From positions 1-6,749 of the forward strand of contig JAUVKD010000048.1 of NCBI GenBank assembly GCA_030596385.1: DNA of 6,749 bases. Reading direction: 5' to 3'. Of this stretch, positions 1 to 5,542 are shown one piece after another. Source of the DNA: Methanosarcinaceae archaeon. Its GTDB lineage: Archaea > Halobacteriota > Methanosarcinia > Methanosarcinales > Methanosarcinaceae. Under the pieces are notes generated by a model that was given only the letters and a program-made list of their open reading frames with translations, was not told where the DNA came from and made no database searches. Each line of letters opens with the position of its first letter. Within the stretch, counting starts at the first letter, position 1. The position numbers and the translations under genes are program-made.

Positions 1-747
1 GATTTCACAAAAATTGGCCCGAATGCTTCACCGTACCAGGTGGTCTGGTGGGACGAGGCCGGTTCATTCGCTAAACGTGACAGCTACGGTGGCCTGAATC
101 GGGCCCTTTTGGAGTATTTCCAGCAAGCCGGCGGTTCGAAAAGGATATACGTACTGTGTTTTCCAGAACTTCGTGAAATCGATAGAAAAGTAGTGCAGCG
201 TACCAGACTGTTTTTCGAGACCGTCCGACACCAAGGTCGATATTGGGTGAAGGGTTGGAGAGCGGATCAAATTGAACGTAAATTACGTGAATTCCGCTTG
301 TTTGCAAGCAAGAGCCGTGCAGCGATTTGGGCCGGAGTGCCTCGCCATGCAATAAAAACGTTCCAATGTGACTATACCGGTATTGGGCCCGAAATCGCCG
401 TTTATAACGATTTGAAAAAATTGAACCTGTTGCGCACGGATGAGAAGCTTAGGGCTCATTATGCGGTTAATTTATCCGAAATTGTGGTTATGTTGAAATT
501 CGAGATTTTTCAAAACACAGGAATAGACTACGGTCGCCGCCAATTGTATAATTTCGTGCGTGAAAGTTTGGATGCGGAACTTGAATCCGGAACCGTTTCT
601 AAATATGCGATGGTGAAAGGCCCTCGCGACATCCAGATCCGTGATGAGGTACTGACTGATAAAATCATCGCCAATGTTTTAAAGAAGTTCGAAACTACAG
701 AATCCGAAAATATTGCAAATAATAGCGCATTACCACCATTAGAATAA
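1..747 (+). CDS. P-loop ATPase, C-terminal part (5'-truncated by window edge); possible packaging or DNA-transfer ATPase
   Basis: The frame is open from the first base, so this is the last 248 residues of a longer protein. A GTG at position 40 lies inside the conserved motif and is not a credible start. Visible residues 14-21, VVWWDEAG, read as a Walker B strand with the catalytic Asp-Glu, followed by FAKRD. A later block, IYVLCFPELREIDRKV, resembles the sensor strand region of FtsK/HerA/Zot-type ATPases, where a hydrophobic strand follows Walker B. The Walker A lysine would lie upstream of the window. The last 100 residues are helical and charged, with a conserved-looking block NLSEIVVMLKFEIF. 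In mobile elements such ATPases package DNA into virions or pump it during transfer, but the exact family is inference. It ends in TAA, followed by a 230-bp gene-free gap, so it is probably a separate transcription unit from the integrase. A different AAA-type role is possible. Confidence 0.6.
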   Translation, partial: DFTKIGPNASPYQVVWWDEAGSFAKRDSYGGLNRALLEYFQQAGGSKRIYVLCFPELREIDRKVVQRTRLFFETVRHQGRYWVKGWRADQIERKLREFRLFASKSRAAIWAGVPRHAIKTFQCDYTGIGPEIAVYNDLKKLNLLRTDEKLRAHYAVNLSEIVVMLKFEIFQNTGIDYGRRQLYNFVRESLDAELESGTVSKYAMVKGPRDIQIRDEVLTDKIIANVLKKFETTESENIANNSALPPLE

Positions 748-756
748 CGTCTTTGT

Positions 757-800
757 CGTGCCTTCTGTGTAGTTAGAATAAGGCACGCACAGGCACTTTT
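757..800 (+). terminator. hairpin after the ATPase gene, possible terminator
   Basis: CGTGCCTT (757-764) pairs perfectly with AAGGCACG (780-787) around a 15-nt loop. It starts 10 nt after the ATPase stop codon. A second AGGCAC (791-796) followed by TTTT can replace the right arm. Archaeal termination depends mainly on T-runs, and only four Ts follow, so the terminator role is inferred. Confidence 0.35.
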
Positions 801-811
801 ATTGTGATTTG

Positions 812-860
812 GTGGGATTGTAAGGGTTAAAATCGGAGTGATACATTAGTACAATACCAC
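812..860. repeat. imperfect inverted repeat, 11 bp arms
   Basis: GTGGGATTGTA (812-822) and TACAATACCAC (850-860) are inverted copies with one mismatch in 11, separated by 27 bp. They lie in the gene-free stretch upstream of the integrase. They could be a regulatory or recombinase arm site, but an imperfect repeat of this size can also arise by chance. Confidence 0.35.
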
Positions 861-878
861 TTCACCATTTATTTAATA

Positions 879-939
879 GGCTTTTGTAACAAACTGTCTA
901 GAGCCTCCGGAGGGATTTACACACAATGTTACAAAAGCC
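879..939. repeat. 61-bp element with 13-bp perfect terminal inverted repeats and a central palindrome
   Basis: GGCTTTTGTAACA (879-891) is the exact reverse complement of TGTTACAAAAGCC (927-939). The midpoint of the pair coincides with a perfect 10-bp palindrome, CCTCCGGAGG (904-913). TTAATA occurs directly to the left (873-878) and, after one extra C, to the right (941-946), which looks like a 6-bp target duplication. The structure sits 38 bp before the integrase start. Possible identities are a tiny MITE or IS remnant, an operator controlling the integrase, or a recombination-related site. The structure is certain; the function is not. Confidence 0.8.
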
Positions 940-977
940 CTTAATATGAGTAGCGCATTATTGTAATTGGTGATTCG

Positions 978-2192
978 ATGTTATACAATTTGAATGTAGA
1001 TGAGAGACTGAAAACTCTGGATAAGTCTGATATGTTAGATTCTAATAAAAAACTTATCAAGGCGTTTGCTGATGAGTGTTTTACTATGGGACTGGGCGAT
1101 CACAGGGTTTTAAAATACATTTCCACAATGAAATTAATCACGGAAAAAATGAATGTTAACCTTGAAACTGCGACAATTGAAGATATAAAAAAATATGTTG
1201 CGTGGTTGGAACGATCTGATAAGGCAGCGTGGACGAAACACGATTATAAAGTTGCAATTAAAAAGTTTTTCAGATGGTTGAATGGTGGTGAGGATGATCC
1301 GGAAATCACAAAATGGATTACAACCACAATTAAAAAAAGTAGTGTAAGATTACCTGAGGACATGCTGAAAGAAGAGGATGTTCTTAAATTAATTGATGCA
1401 GCCGTCAATACAAGAGATAAAGCTTTAATTGCTATGTTATGGGATTTAGGCGCGCGTATCGGTGAGATTGGCGACCTTCAAATAAAACATATCAATTTCG
1501 ACGAGTACGGCGCAAAGGTTACATTGAATGGCAAGACAGGCGCAAGAGCGGTCAGAGCGGTTTGGTCTATTCCGTATTTAATGGCATGGATTGAACAGCA
1601 CCCGGATAAAACCAATCCTGAATCAAGGTTGTGGGCGGTGTTCAATGATAAAAAGAGAGCAAATGCTGCAAGTACTTTAATGCATGCTGCAATTCGGATG
1701 CAACTAAAAAGAATCACAAGACGGTCAGGAATCAAAAAGAAGATAACACCACATATCTTCCGGCATTCACGTGCAACATATATGGCGAACCACTTGACAG
1801 AAGCACAAATGAACGCCTACTTTGGGTGGGTGCAGGGATCAGGCATGCCGTCTATTTATGTTCATCTTAGCGGCAAGGATGTTGATAAGTCCGTATTGCG
1901 TGCCAATGGGATTGAGGTTGAAGATGATACTAAACAGGCAGCGACAAAGCCAATACAATGCCCCAGATGCGCTAAAATAAACACAGCGAATGCAACTTTC
2001 TGTTTTAATTGTGGTGCTGCATTAACTTTAAAAACTGCAATGGTAATGGATGAAAAGAAAAGTGATTTTAATTCAGACATGATGCAAATTGCTTCGATTG
2101 ATCCGGAAATATTAAAAACGCTTTCGAATCCAGAGACATTAAAAGCACTTACTGAATTGGTAGCACAACAAAGGGGAAAACGTCAACTATAA
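978..2192 (+). CDS. archaeal tyrosine recombinase (integrase) with C-terminal zinc ribbon
   Basis: This 404-aa protein should cut and rejoin DNA at att sites to integrate or excise the element. Residues 1-110 form a helical SAM-like core-binding domain. The catalytic domain follows, with Arg160 (GARIGE), the beta-hairpin Lys186 (NGKTG), His259/Arg262 (PHIFRHSR), Trp284 in FGW at the usual His/Trp position, and the nucleophile Tyr294 (SIYVHLS), so the active site looks complete. After it comes C328-x2-C331-x10-C342-x2-C345, a zinc ribbon seen in many archaeal Xer-like recombinases, then a helical tail. The ATG has GGTGAT (969-974) just upstream, matching the anti-Shine-Dalgarno end of 16S rRNA. 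TATA-like TTAATAT at 941-947 could drive it and touches the neighbouring inverted repeat. No att duplication or tRNA gene was found nearby. Assignment as a tyrosine recombinase is firm; XerA-like housekeeping function is less likely given the context. Confidence 0.95.
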   Translation: MLYNLNVDERLKTLDKSDMLDSNKKLIKAFADECFTMGLGDHRVLKYISTMKLITEKMNVNLETATIEDIKKYVAWLERSDKAAWTKHDYKVAIKKFFRWLNGGEDDPEITKWITTTIKKSSVRLPEDMLKEEDVLKLIDAAVNTRDKALIAMLWDLGARIGEIGDLQIKHINFDEYGAKVTLNGKTGARAVRAVWSIPYLMAWIEQHPDKTNPESRLWAVFNDKKRANAASTLMHAAIRMQLKRITRRSGIKKKITPHIFRHSRATYMANHLTEAQMNAYFGWVQGSGMPSIYVHLSGKDVDKSVLRANGIEVEDDTKQAATKPIQCPRCAKINTANATFCFNCGAALTLKTAMVMDEKKSDFNSDMMQIASIDPEILKTLSNPETLKALTELVAQQRGKRQL

Positions 2193-2224
2193 AAATGTTT
2201 TATTAATGTATTTTATATTTTCGC

Positions 2225-2284
2225 TTATGTTGGTGTGGCGCAACATAATAAAATGTGCACAATTTTCATTTTATTTTATTTTTG
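2225..2284 (+). terminator. hairpin plus T-rich tract after the integrase
   Basis: TTATGTTG (2225-2232) and CAACATAA (2241-2248) form a perfect 8-bp stem with an 8-nt loop, 33 nt after the integrase stop. A T-rich tract follows (2262-2283), with runs of four and five Ts. T-rich tracts are the main archaeal termination signal, so this is a plausible end for the integrase transcript. Confidence 0.5.
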
Positions 2285-2296
2285 CGACTCATTGAA

Positions 2297-2375
2297 TGTG
2301 TATTACACAAATACAGTTTTTTTAAAGGTGTATTAAGCTTTCATTTGGTGTGTTAATACCAGATAATACACCAAA
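2297..2375. repeat. cluster of GTGTATTA-type repeats in both orientations (iteron- or operator-like)
   Basis: In a very AT-rich gap the motif GTGTATTA recurs: at 2298-2305 inside the palindrome TGTGTATTACACA (2297-2309), at 2328-2335, as GTGTGTTA at 2348-2355, and inverted as TAATACAC at 2364-2371. The last two belong to a longer inverted repeat, TTTGGTGTGTTA (2344-2355) with TAATACACCAAA (2364-2375), 11 of 12 paired around an 8-bp spacer. Such repeats in AT-rich DNA next to replication genes are typical of plasmid or viral origins and of dimeric repressor sites. Which applies is not decided by sequence alone. Confidence 0.65.
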
Positions 2376-2435
2376 ACACGATTATAGCTTTATTTTTCAA
2401 TAAAATTAAAAATAACACTTTTATACATGTTTAAA

Positions 2436-2470
2436 TAGCGTGTAGCGTGTAGCATGTAGCATGTAGCACA
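2436..2470. repeat. five tandem 7-bp repeats (TAGCRTG)
   Basis: The units are TAGCGTG, TAGCGTG, TAGCATG, TAGCATG and a degenerate TAGCACA, head to tail without spacers. They lie 14 bp upstream of the palindromic promoter-like site of the next operon. They may be iterons, binding sites of the RHH protein, or a slippage-generated microsatellite. The stepwise change from CGTG to CATG suggests two rounds of duplication. Confidence 0.8.
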
Positions 2471-2483
2471 AGGTATTTGAACG

Positions 2484-2497
2484 ATACTTTTAAGTAT
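2484..2497 (+). promoter_or_regulatory. candidate archaeal promoter overlapped by a 14-bp palindrome
   Basis: ATACTTTTAAGTAT is an inverted repeat (6-bp arms, 2-bp centre) that contains the TATA-like TTTTAAGTA. Initiation about 25 bp downstream would give a leader of roughly 35 nt before the ATG at 2555. A palindrome covering the TATA box is a natural repressor site, and the first gene of the operon encodes an RHH protein that could bind it. Promoter strength and start site are inferred. Confidence 0.4.
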
Positions 2498-2554
2498 ATG
2501 ATTATTGACACTTGTACTATCATATACACTAACATACCAAAAAGAGGTATCAAC

Positions 2555-2764
2555 ATGAAAGATAAAATTGTAGTGTCGATAGAAAAAGACAAAAAAAAAG
2601 AATTTGGGAAAATATGTGGAATCACTCCATTATCCGCATATGTCCGAAAAATGATAGAGGATGAAATTGAGTCCGTGAACAGCAGAATCTTGGTGGATCG
2701 TTCCGTTCACGGCGCAGCGCAGAACAACCAACACAACACATGCGAGGCAATCCGCAATGGTTAA
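2555..2764 (+). CDS. ribbon-helix-helix (Arc/CopG-like) DNA-binding protein
   Basis: This 69-aa protein fits a ribbon-helix-helix fold. Residues 3-9 (DKIVVSI) form the DNA-contacting beta strand, residues 11-21 the first helix, TPLSAY (24-29) the turn that starts the second helix, and residues 27-41 the second helix. A polar tail of about 28 residues follows. RHH proteins bind operators as dimers and usually control their own promoter, or plasmid copy number or partition genes. The ATG is chosen because GAGGT (2544-2548) lies 6 nt upstream; an in-frame TTG at 2477 would extend the protein by 26 residues, but lies before the proposed promoter and has no comparable ribosome binding site. It is first in the operon, and its stop overlaps the next start by 8 nt (ATGGTTAA). 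An antitoxin role is possible, but no toxin-like neighbour is recognised. Confidence 0.75.
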   Translation: MKDKIVVSIEKDKKKEFGKICGITPLSAYVRKMIEDEIESVNSRILVDRSVHGAAQNNQHNTCEAIRNG

Positions 2765-2957
2765 TAGCATCAATCCCGATTTAACACTTTCGGGGTGTAA
2801 ACCCGAAACAATAACTAAATTCAAGGCGATGTATGCCGAAAAACAAGAGTTTTTAGAACACTTATGTAAATTTGGGAATGACTTCGAACAGGGAGCGGCA
2901 AGTTTGGTTATAGGAGTTGCAACTGCTGCAAATGGGGGTGTTAAGCGTGACTGTTAA
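2757..2957 (+). CDS. small hypothetical protein, 66 aa
   Basis: I do not recognise this family. The protein has a short polar N-terminus, a charged helical centre (PETITKFKAMYAEKQEFLEHLCKF, about residues 16-39), and an alanine/valine-rich segment at 47-59 that is too short and weak to call a membrane helix. Cysteines at 14, 37 and 66 form no obvious metal motif. Support for its being a gene is contextual: the ATG overlaps the RHH stop codon by 8 nt, GAGG (2744-2747) stands 9 nt upstream, and a further gene starts inside its 3' end. This is the usual pattern of translationally coupled accessory genes. Function unknown. Confidence 0.55.
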   Translation: MVNSINPDLTLSGCKPETITKFKAMYAEKQEFLEHLCKFGNDFEQGAASLVIGVATAANGGVKRDC

Positions 2958-3192
2958 AAAAGACGTAGCGGGCAACGATGCAACGAAGCCCGAAAAACAA
3001 AGACAAAAACCAGTTACTCAAACGTTGCCAAAAGACTTAAGTCTTGCGATGAATACCGAAACCCGGCACGAAGTGAAGGATCCGATTAATTTGAAACACT
3101 GCCGATTTTTCAATCAGTATGTTTGGTCATGTCATGATGCTGATTGTCCGTATAGCGACACGTGTGAAGCGTTTAATAAAGGGGATGATTGA
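2947..3192 (+). CDS. small Cys-rich protein, possible zinc-binding module, about 81 aa
   Basis: The first 45 residues are polar and basic (KPEKQRQKP), probably disordered. The C-terminal third carries C52-x9-C62-x4-C67-x5-C73 with His51 and His63 adjacent, a spacing that could hold one zinc ion or an iron-sulphur cluster; the family is not recognised. The GTG at 2947 is preferred because the purine-rich GGGGGTG (2934-2940) lies 6 nt upstream. An ATG at 2932 (86 aa) and a TTG at 2917 are alternatives with poorer spacing. It overlaps the preceding gene and ends 1 nt before the next favoured start. In this setting it could be a nucleic-acid-binding accessory protein of the replication operon, which is inference only. 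Confidence 0.6.
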   Translation: MTVKKDVAGNDATKPEKQRQKPVTQTLPKDLSLAMNTETRHEVKDPINLKHCRFFNQYVWSCHDADCPYSDTCEAFNKGDD

Positions 3193-3193
3193 A

Positions 3194-3856
3194 ATGTCTG
3201 ACACCCCAGCAGTTCCGGTGCCGGACAAGAGGAATGCACCTGTTCATATTGCGGATGTTTTTGATTTGTTGAAAACTGGCGATTTGACAGTATCACGATC
3301 TGCAAAACAAGACGAGACGAAAATTTACACGTTTAAATTTGGGGGTGAGAGCTTTCAAATTTCGTTAGCGCAGCTTATGCAGGGGCCCGGCAGATTCAGG
3401 ACGATGTATGCGAATGTTGCACAAACGATTGTAACGATTGACAAAAACGAATGGCTCCGTTATGTTAAGTGGATTATGGATGCTGCGGTTGATGTTGGGA
3501 TAGTTGAAACCGCCGCAACCATGGCAGCAGATTTGCTTTTTGAAAACCTGTGCAATGACATGGAATTTTCGGACAACAAAAACGAATTGAAAGAACGTGC
3601 AAACTGTAAGTACATGGTCCGGCATAATCCACACGGCGACCGAGAATATTATGTTGTTCCGTCCGGTGCTATTTTGGAGATGTTGAATGAAATTCCAATA
3701 TCGACAAAAACTCCAGATGTTAGTGTGGCAATGACGGTTAAAGGATATAAGGTCTATAAAACAAAGCCTGTTACACCGTCTAAAACTCCGTCTATTCGGT
3801 GTTGGTGGTTTTTTGCAGATGTTGTGGACAAATTCCGGAGTGATTCTGATGTGTGA
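3194..3856 (+). CDS. hypothetical protein of replication operon, 220 aa, possible C-terminal winged helix
   Basis: I do not recognise this protein by name. Residues 1-30 are proline-rich and polar. Residues 43-62 look like two beta strands and a turn (KIYTFKFGGESFQISL). Residues 63-125 are helical (FRTMYANVAQTIV, EWLRYVKWIMDAA, AADLLFENLC). Residues 151-206 have a strand-helix-helix-strand look (EYYVVPSGAILEMLNEI, then VKGYKVYKTK and IRCWWFF), reminiscent of winged-helix domains at the ends of phage and plasmid primases; this is inference. The start at 3194 is favoured by GGGG (3181-3184), 9 nt upstream. ATG 3185 would give an 8-nt overlap (ATGATTGA) like other junctions in this operon but sits directly on those Gs. 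A role in replication, for example as a loader or origin-binding partner of the helicase, is suggested only by position. Confidence 0.8.
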   Translation: MSDTPAVPVPDKRNAPVHIADVFDLLKTGDLTVSRSAKQDETKIYTFKFGGESFQISLAQLMQGPGRFRTMYANVAQTIVTIDKNEWLRYVKWIMDAAVDVGIVETAATMAADLLFENLCNDMEFSDNKNELKERANCKYMVRHNPHGDREYYVVPSGAILEMLNEIPISTKTPDVSVAMTVKGYKVYKTKPVTPSKTPSIRCWWFFADVVDKFRSDSDV

Positions 3857-4013
3857 AAAAAATACTTACATACTACAGGAGTCCTTTTTAAGTCGCAAGT
3901 GTGTAAGGTGTGTAAGGTGTGTAAGTATAGGGGGCTTGCATCCTTTTTTCACTTACACCCTATTGGCAAAGGTGTGTAAGGTGTGTAAGTCATTGGAGGC
4001 AGTATGCCAATAA
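3849..4013 (+). CDS. possible 54-aa CxxC-rich protein encoded across the iterons (uncertain)
   Basis: For: the ATG overlaps the previous stop by 8 nt (ATGTGTGA), an excellent ribosome binding site GGAGTGAT starts at 3837, and the stop overlaps the helicase start by 10 nt, so the ORF fills an otherwise empty gap in a tightly packed operon. The product has C18-x2-C21-x2-C24 and C43-x2-C46 plus C53, which could bind metal. Against: all but two of the cysteines come from the 9-bp DNA repeat GTGTGTAAG, and the two repeat clusters are read in different frames (CVR in the first, VCK in the second), so the repetition seems to be kept at DNA level, not protein level. It may be a leader peptide whose translation couples the upstream gene to the helicase. 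Confidence 0.35.
   Translation: MCEKNTYILQESFLSRKCVRCVRCVSIGGLHPFFTYTLLAKVCKVCKSLEAVCQ
3899..3989. repeat. 9-bp iteron-like array GTGTGTAAG (3 + 2 copies, plus inverted partial copies)
   Basis: Perfect copies of GTGTGTAAG lie head to tail at 3899-3907, 3908-3916 and 3917-3925, and again at 3972-3980 and 3981-3989. Between the clusters, CTTACACC (3952-3959) is an inverted partial copy. ATACTTAC (3862-3869) forms a perfect 8-bp inverted repeat with GTAAGTAT (3921-3928). The array ends 14 bp before the helicase ATG. Direct repeats of this kind are typical of plasmid and viral replication origins or of operators for autoregulated replication genes. The repeats are certain and the origin role is inferred. 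A TATA-like TTTTTAA at 3885-3891 could be a promoter controlled by them. Confidence 0.9.
3995..3999 (+). promoter_or_regulatory. ribosome binding site of the helicase gene
   Basis: GGAGG, a full core Shine-Dalgarno sequence, lies 4 nt before the ATG at 4004. It fixes the helicase start and immediately follows the iteron-like array, so a protein bound to that array could affect both transcription and access to this gene. Confidence 0.7.
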
Positions 4014-5542
4014 AAACGGTATGGGGTGCCCCCGGAACAGGTAAAACGTATTATTTACGCCAAGAATTTATAAAAAGTTGGTTTTATAGGGGTGTAACTG
4101 GTGCGGTACTTACAACATTCAGACGAACGACCGCTGACGACATCAAAGCAGATTTAGCGGAAATGCTCAACATTGAACAAAAACATTTATCAAATAATGT
4201 AAACACAATTCACGGCGTCTGTTATGGATTACTCGGTGGTAAACACTACAAAAAAGTAATTGATCAGAGTGTTATAAAAAAATTTAATGACGCAACAGGG
4301 TTAAAGTTTACGATGGGGGACGATGACCACAGCGAAGACACGCACGGATATATTAGTTGTTACTCATGGTTGAAGAACAACTTGAAACCGTTATCTGATG
4401 CAGTGAGATATCCACACTTCCGCGCAATGAAAACATCACCCAAAACAGTACGCGAAAGACTTACGATATATGAAGATTGGAAACAAGAAAACGGGTATCT
4501 TGATTTTTCCGATATGCTCACCGAAGTTATAGAAGCTGAATTGTGCCCGGGGTGTAATACATTATTGGTTGATGAATTTCAGGACCTGACAAACCTACAA
4601 AACAAGATATTCCAAATGTGGTCACACCATATCCCAAATATTGTAATTGCAGGTGATCCGCTTCAATCCATCTACGGATTTATGGGCGGATCCCCTGACT
4701 GCTTTAACGACATGAAATGTGAAAAAATCATACTCCCGAAATCCCGCAGAATGCCTGCGCAAGTATGGGAATGCGCGGCAAGGATCGCGAAATCTGGCAG
4801 AATGAATATCCCAGAGATTGAAACAAACGGCACTGACGGTATTGTTGAAGCAATTAATCTCAAAACATACGCAACACACGAAGGATTAGAAGGCACGCAC
4901 CGAATGAGAGTGTTTCACTTGGTGAGATCTCGCTATCAAATTCCGGCAATCGCCCACACACTTGCAGAGAAAGGGATTTTATTTGACGGCGCTATGGGAT
5001 GGGACGATAATTTATTCGTTTTTGTAAATGCTGTTATTGGCGTCAGAACCGAAAAACCATTAACACGTGTGGAAATTGCGGCAGTATTCAAGCAATATCC
5101 ATTAAAATATTTCAACGTTCAAAATAAGAAAGATTTCGAAGATATTTTAAAAAATATGGATAATACACAATTTGCAGGATTAGACAATGGGCTGATCAAG
5201 CCAGAACTTTACGAAATCATGAAATCGCCTGACCCGATGCCTGCAGTAAAACACAAAGGAGATCTAAAAGCAAAAATGATCAACAATGTGTTAAAACGGC
5301 ACACTGCGCGCATTAAAACAACAGATATCAGAACAACTATATCAACTATCCACGGAGCAAAAGGCGACGAACGCGATCGAGTATTCCTGCACACCGGTAT
5401 AACTCCGACGATAAAAAAAGGCATGCGCAAAAACAACGCGGAAGAGGCACGGGTTTTTTATGTTGGTGTCACACGGACAAAGAATGAGCTGTTCATTGTG
5501 AAGGATAAAGGCATAAACTACAACATCAAGGCGGTGGCCTGA
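4004..5542 (+). CDS. compact UvrD/Rep-like superfamily 1 DNA helicase
   Basis: This 512-aa ATP-dependent helicase should unwind DNA at the element's replication fork. Motif order is complete. Walker A is GAPGTGKT (8-15), motif Ia is near TTFRRTTAD (37-45), Ib is NTIHG, and Walker B with motif II is VDEFQD (Asp190-Glu191). Motif III is GDPLQSIYGF (217-226) with the UvrD-type Gln. Motif IV is around R248-R249 (KSRRMP), V is TIHGAKGDE (H450 to G454), and VI is YVGVTRTK with the arginine finger R491. It is about 200 residues shorter than bacterial UvrD (about 720), so the 1B/2B insertions must be reduced. It starts at ATG 4004 behind GGAGG, and its TGA abuts the primase ATG with no gap, implying translational coupling. 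SF1A (3'-5') polarity is expected from the family, not shown here. Pairing with a primase argues for a replicative role over repair. Confidence 0.95.
   Translation: MPIKTVWGAPGTGKTYYLRQEFIKSWFYRGVTGAVLTTFRRTTADDIKADLAEMLNIEQKHLSNNVNTIHGVCYGLLGGKHYKKVIDQSVIKKFNDATGLKFTMGDDDHSEDTHGYISCYSWLKNNLKPLSDAVRYPHFRAMKTSPKTVRERLTIYEDWKQENGYLDFSDMLTEVIEAELCPGCNTLLVDEFQDLTNLQNKIFQMWSHHIPNIVIAGDPLQSIYGFMGGSPDCFNDMKCEKIILPKSRRMPAQVWECAARIAKSGRMNIPEIETNGTDGIVEAINLKTYATHEGLEGTHRMRVFHLVRSRYQIPAIAHTLAEKGILFDGAMGWDDNLFVFVNAVIGVRTEKPLTRVEIAAVFKQYPLKYFNVQNKKDFEDILKNMDNTQFAGLDNGLIKPELYEIMKSPDPMPAVKHKGDLKAKMINNVLKRHTARIKTTDIRTTISTIHGAKGDERDRVFLHTGITPTIKKGMRKNNAEEARVFYVGVTRTKNELFIVKDKGINYNIKAVA

Noticed and set aside
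120..170. GGTTCGAA-like string at about 134, checked as the T-arm of a tRNA that could serve as an integration site.
   Set aside because: No acceptor stem, anticodon arm or D-arm can be formed around it, and it lies inside the ATPase reading frame.
835..842. GGAGTGAT, a strong ribosome-binding-like sequence before the integrase.
   Set aside because: No ATG, GTG or TTG follows at a usable distance in any frame that stays open, so it does not mark a gene.
723..960. TAGCGCATTA occurs at 723-732 and 951-960, flanking the gap before the integrase, as a possible att or insertion duplication.
   Set aside because: A single 10-bp direct repeat is expected many times by chance among all position pairs in 6.7 kb. 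The left copy lies inside the ATPase coding sequence and neither copy has supporting inverted arms.
2436..2470. Short tandem repeats considered as a CRISPR array.
   Set aside because: The units are 7 bp (and 9 bp at 3899-3989), with no spacers and no cas genes. CRISPR repeats are much longer and separated by unique spacers.
2477..2554. N-terminal extension of the RHH protein from a TTG start at 2477.
   Set aside because: It starts upstream of the likely TATA box, has no comparable ribosome binding site, and adds residues that do not fit the RHH fold. ATG 2555 has GAGGT at proper spacing.
3119..3193. N-terminal extension of the 220-aa protein from ATG 3119.
   Set aside because: It would overlap the Cys-rich coding sequence by 74 nt, in a different frame, without a good ribosome binding site. 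ATG 3194 has one.
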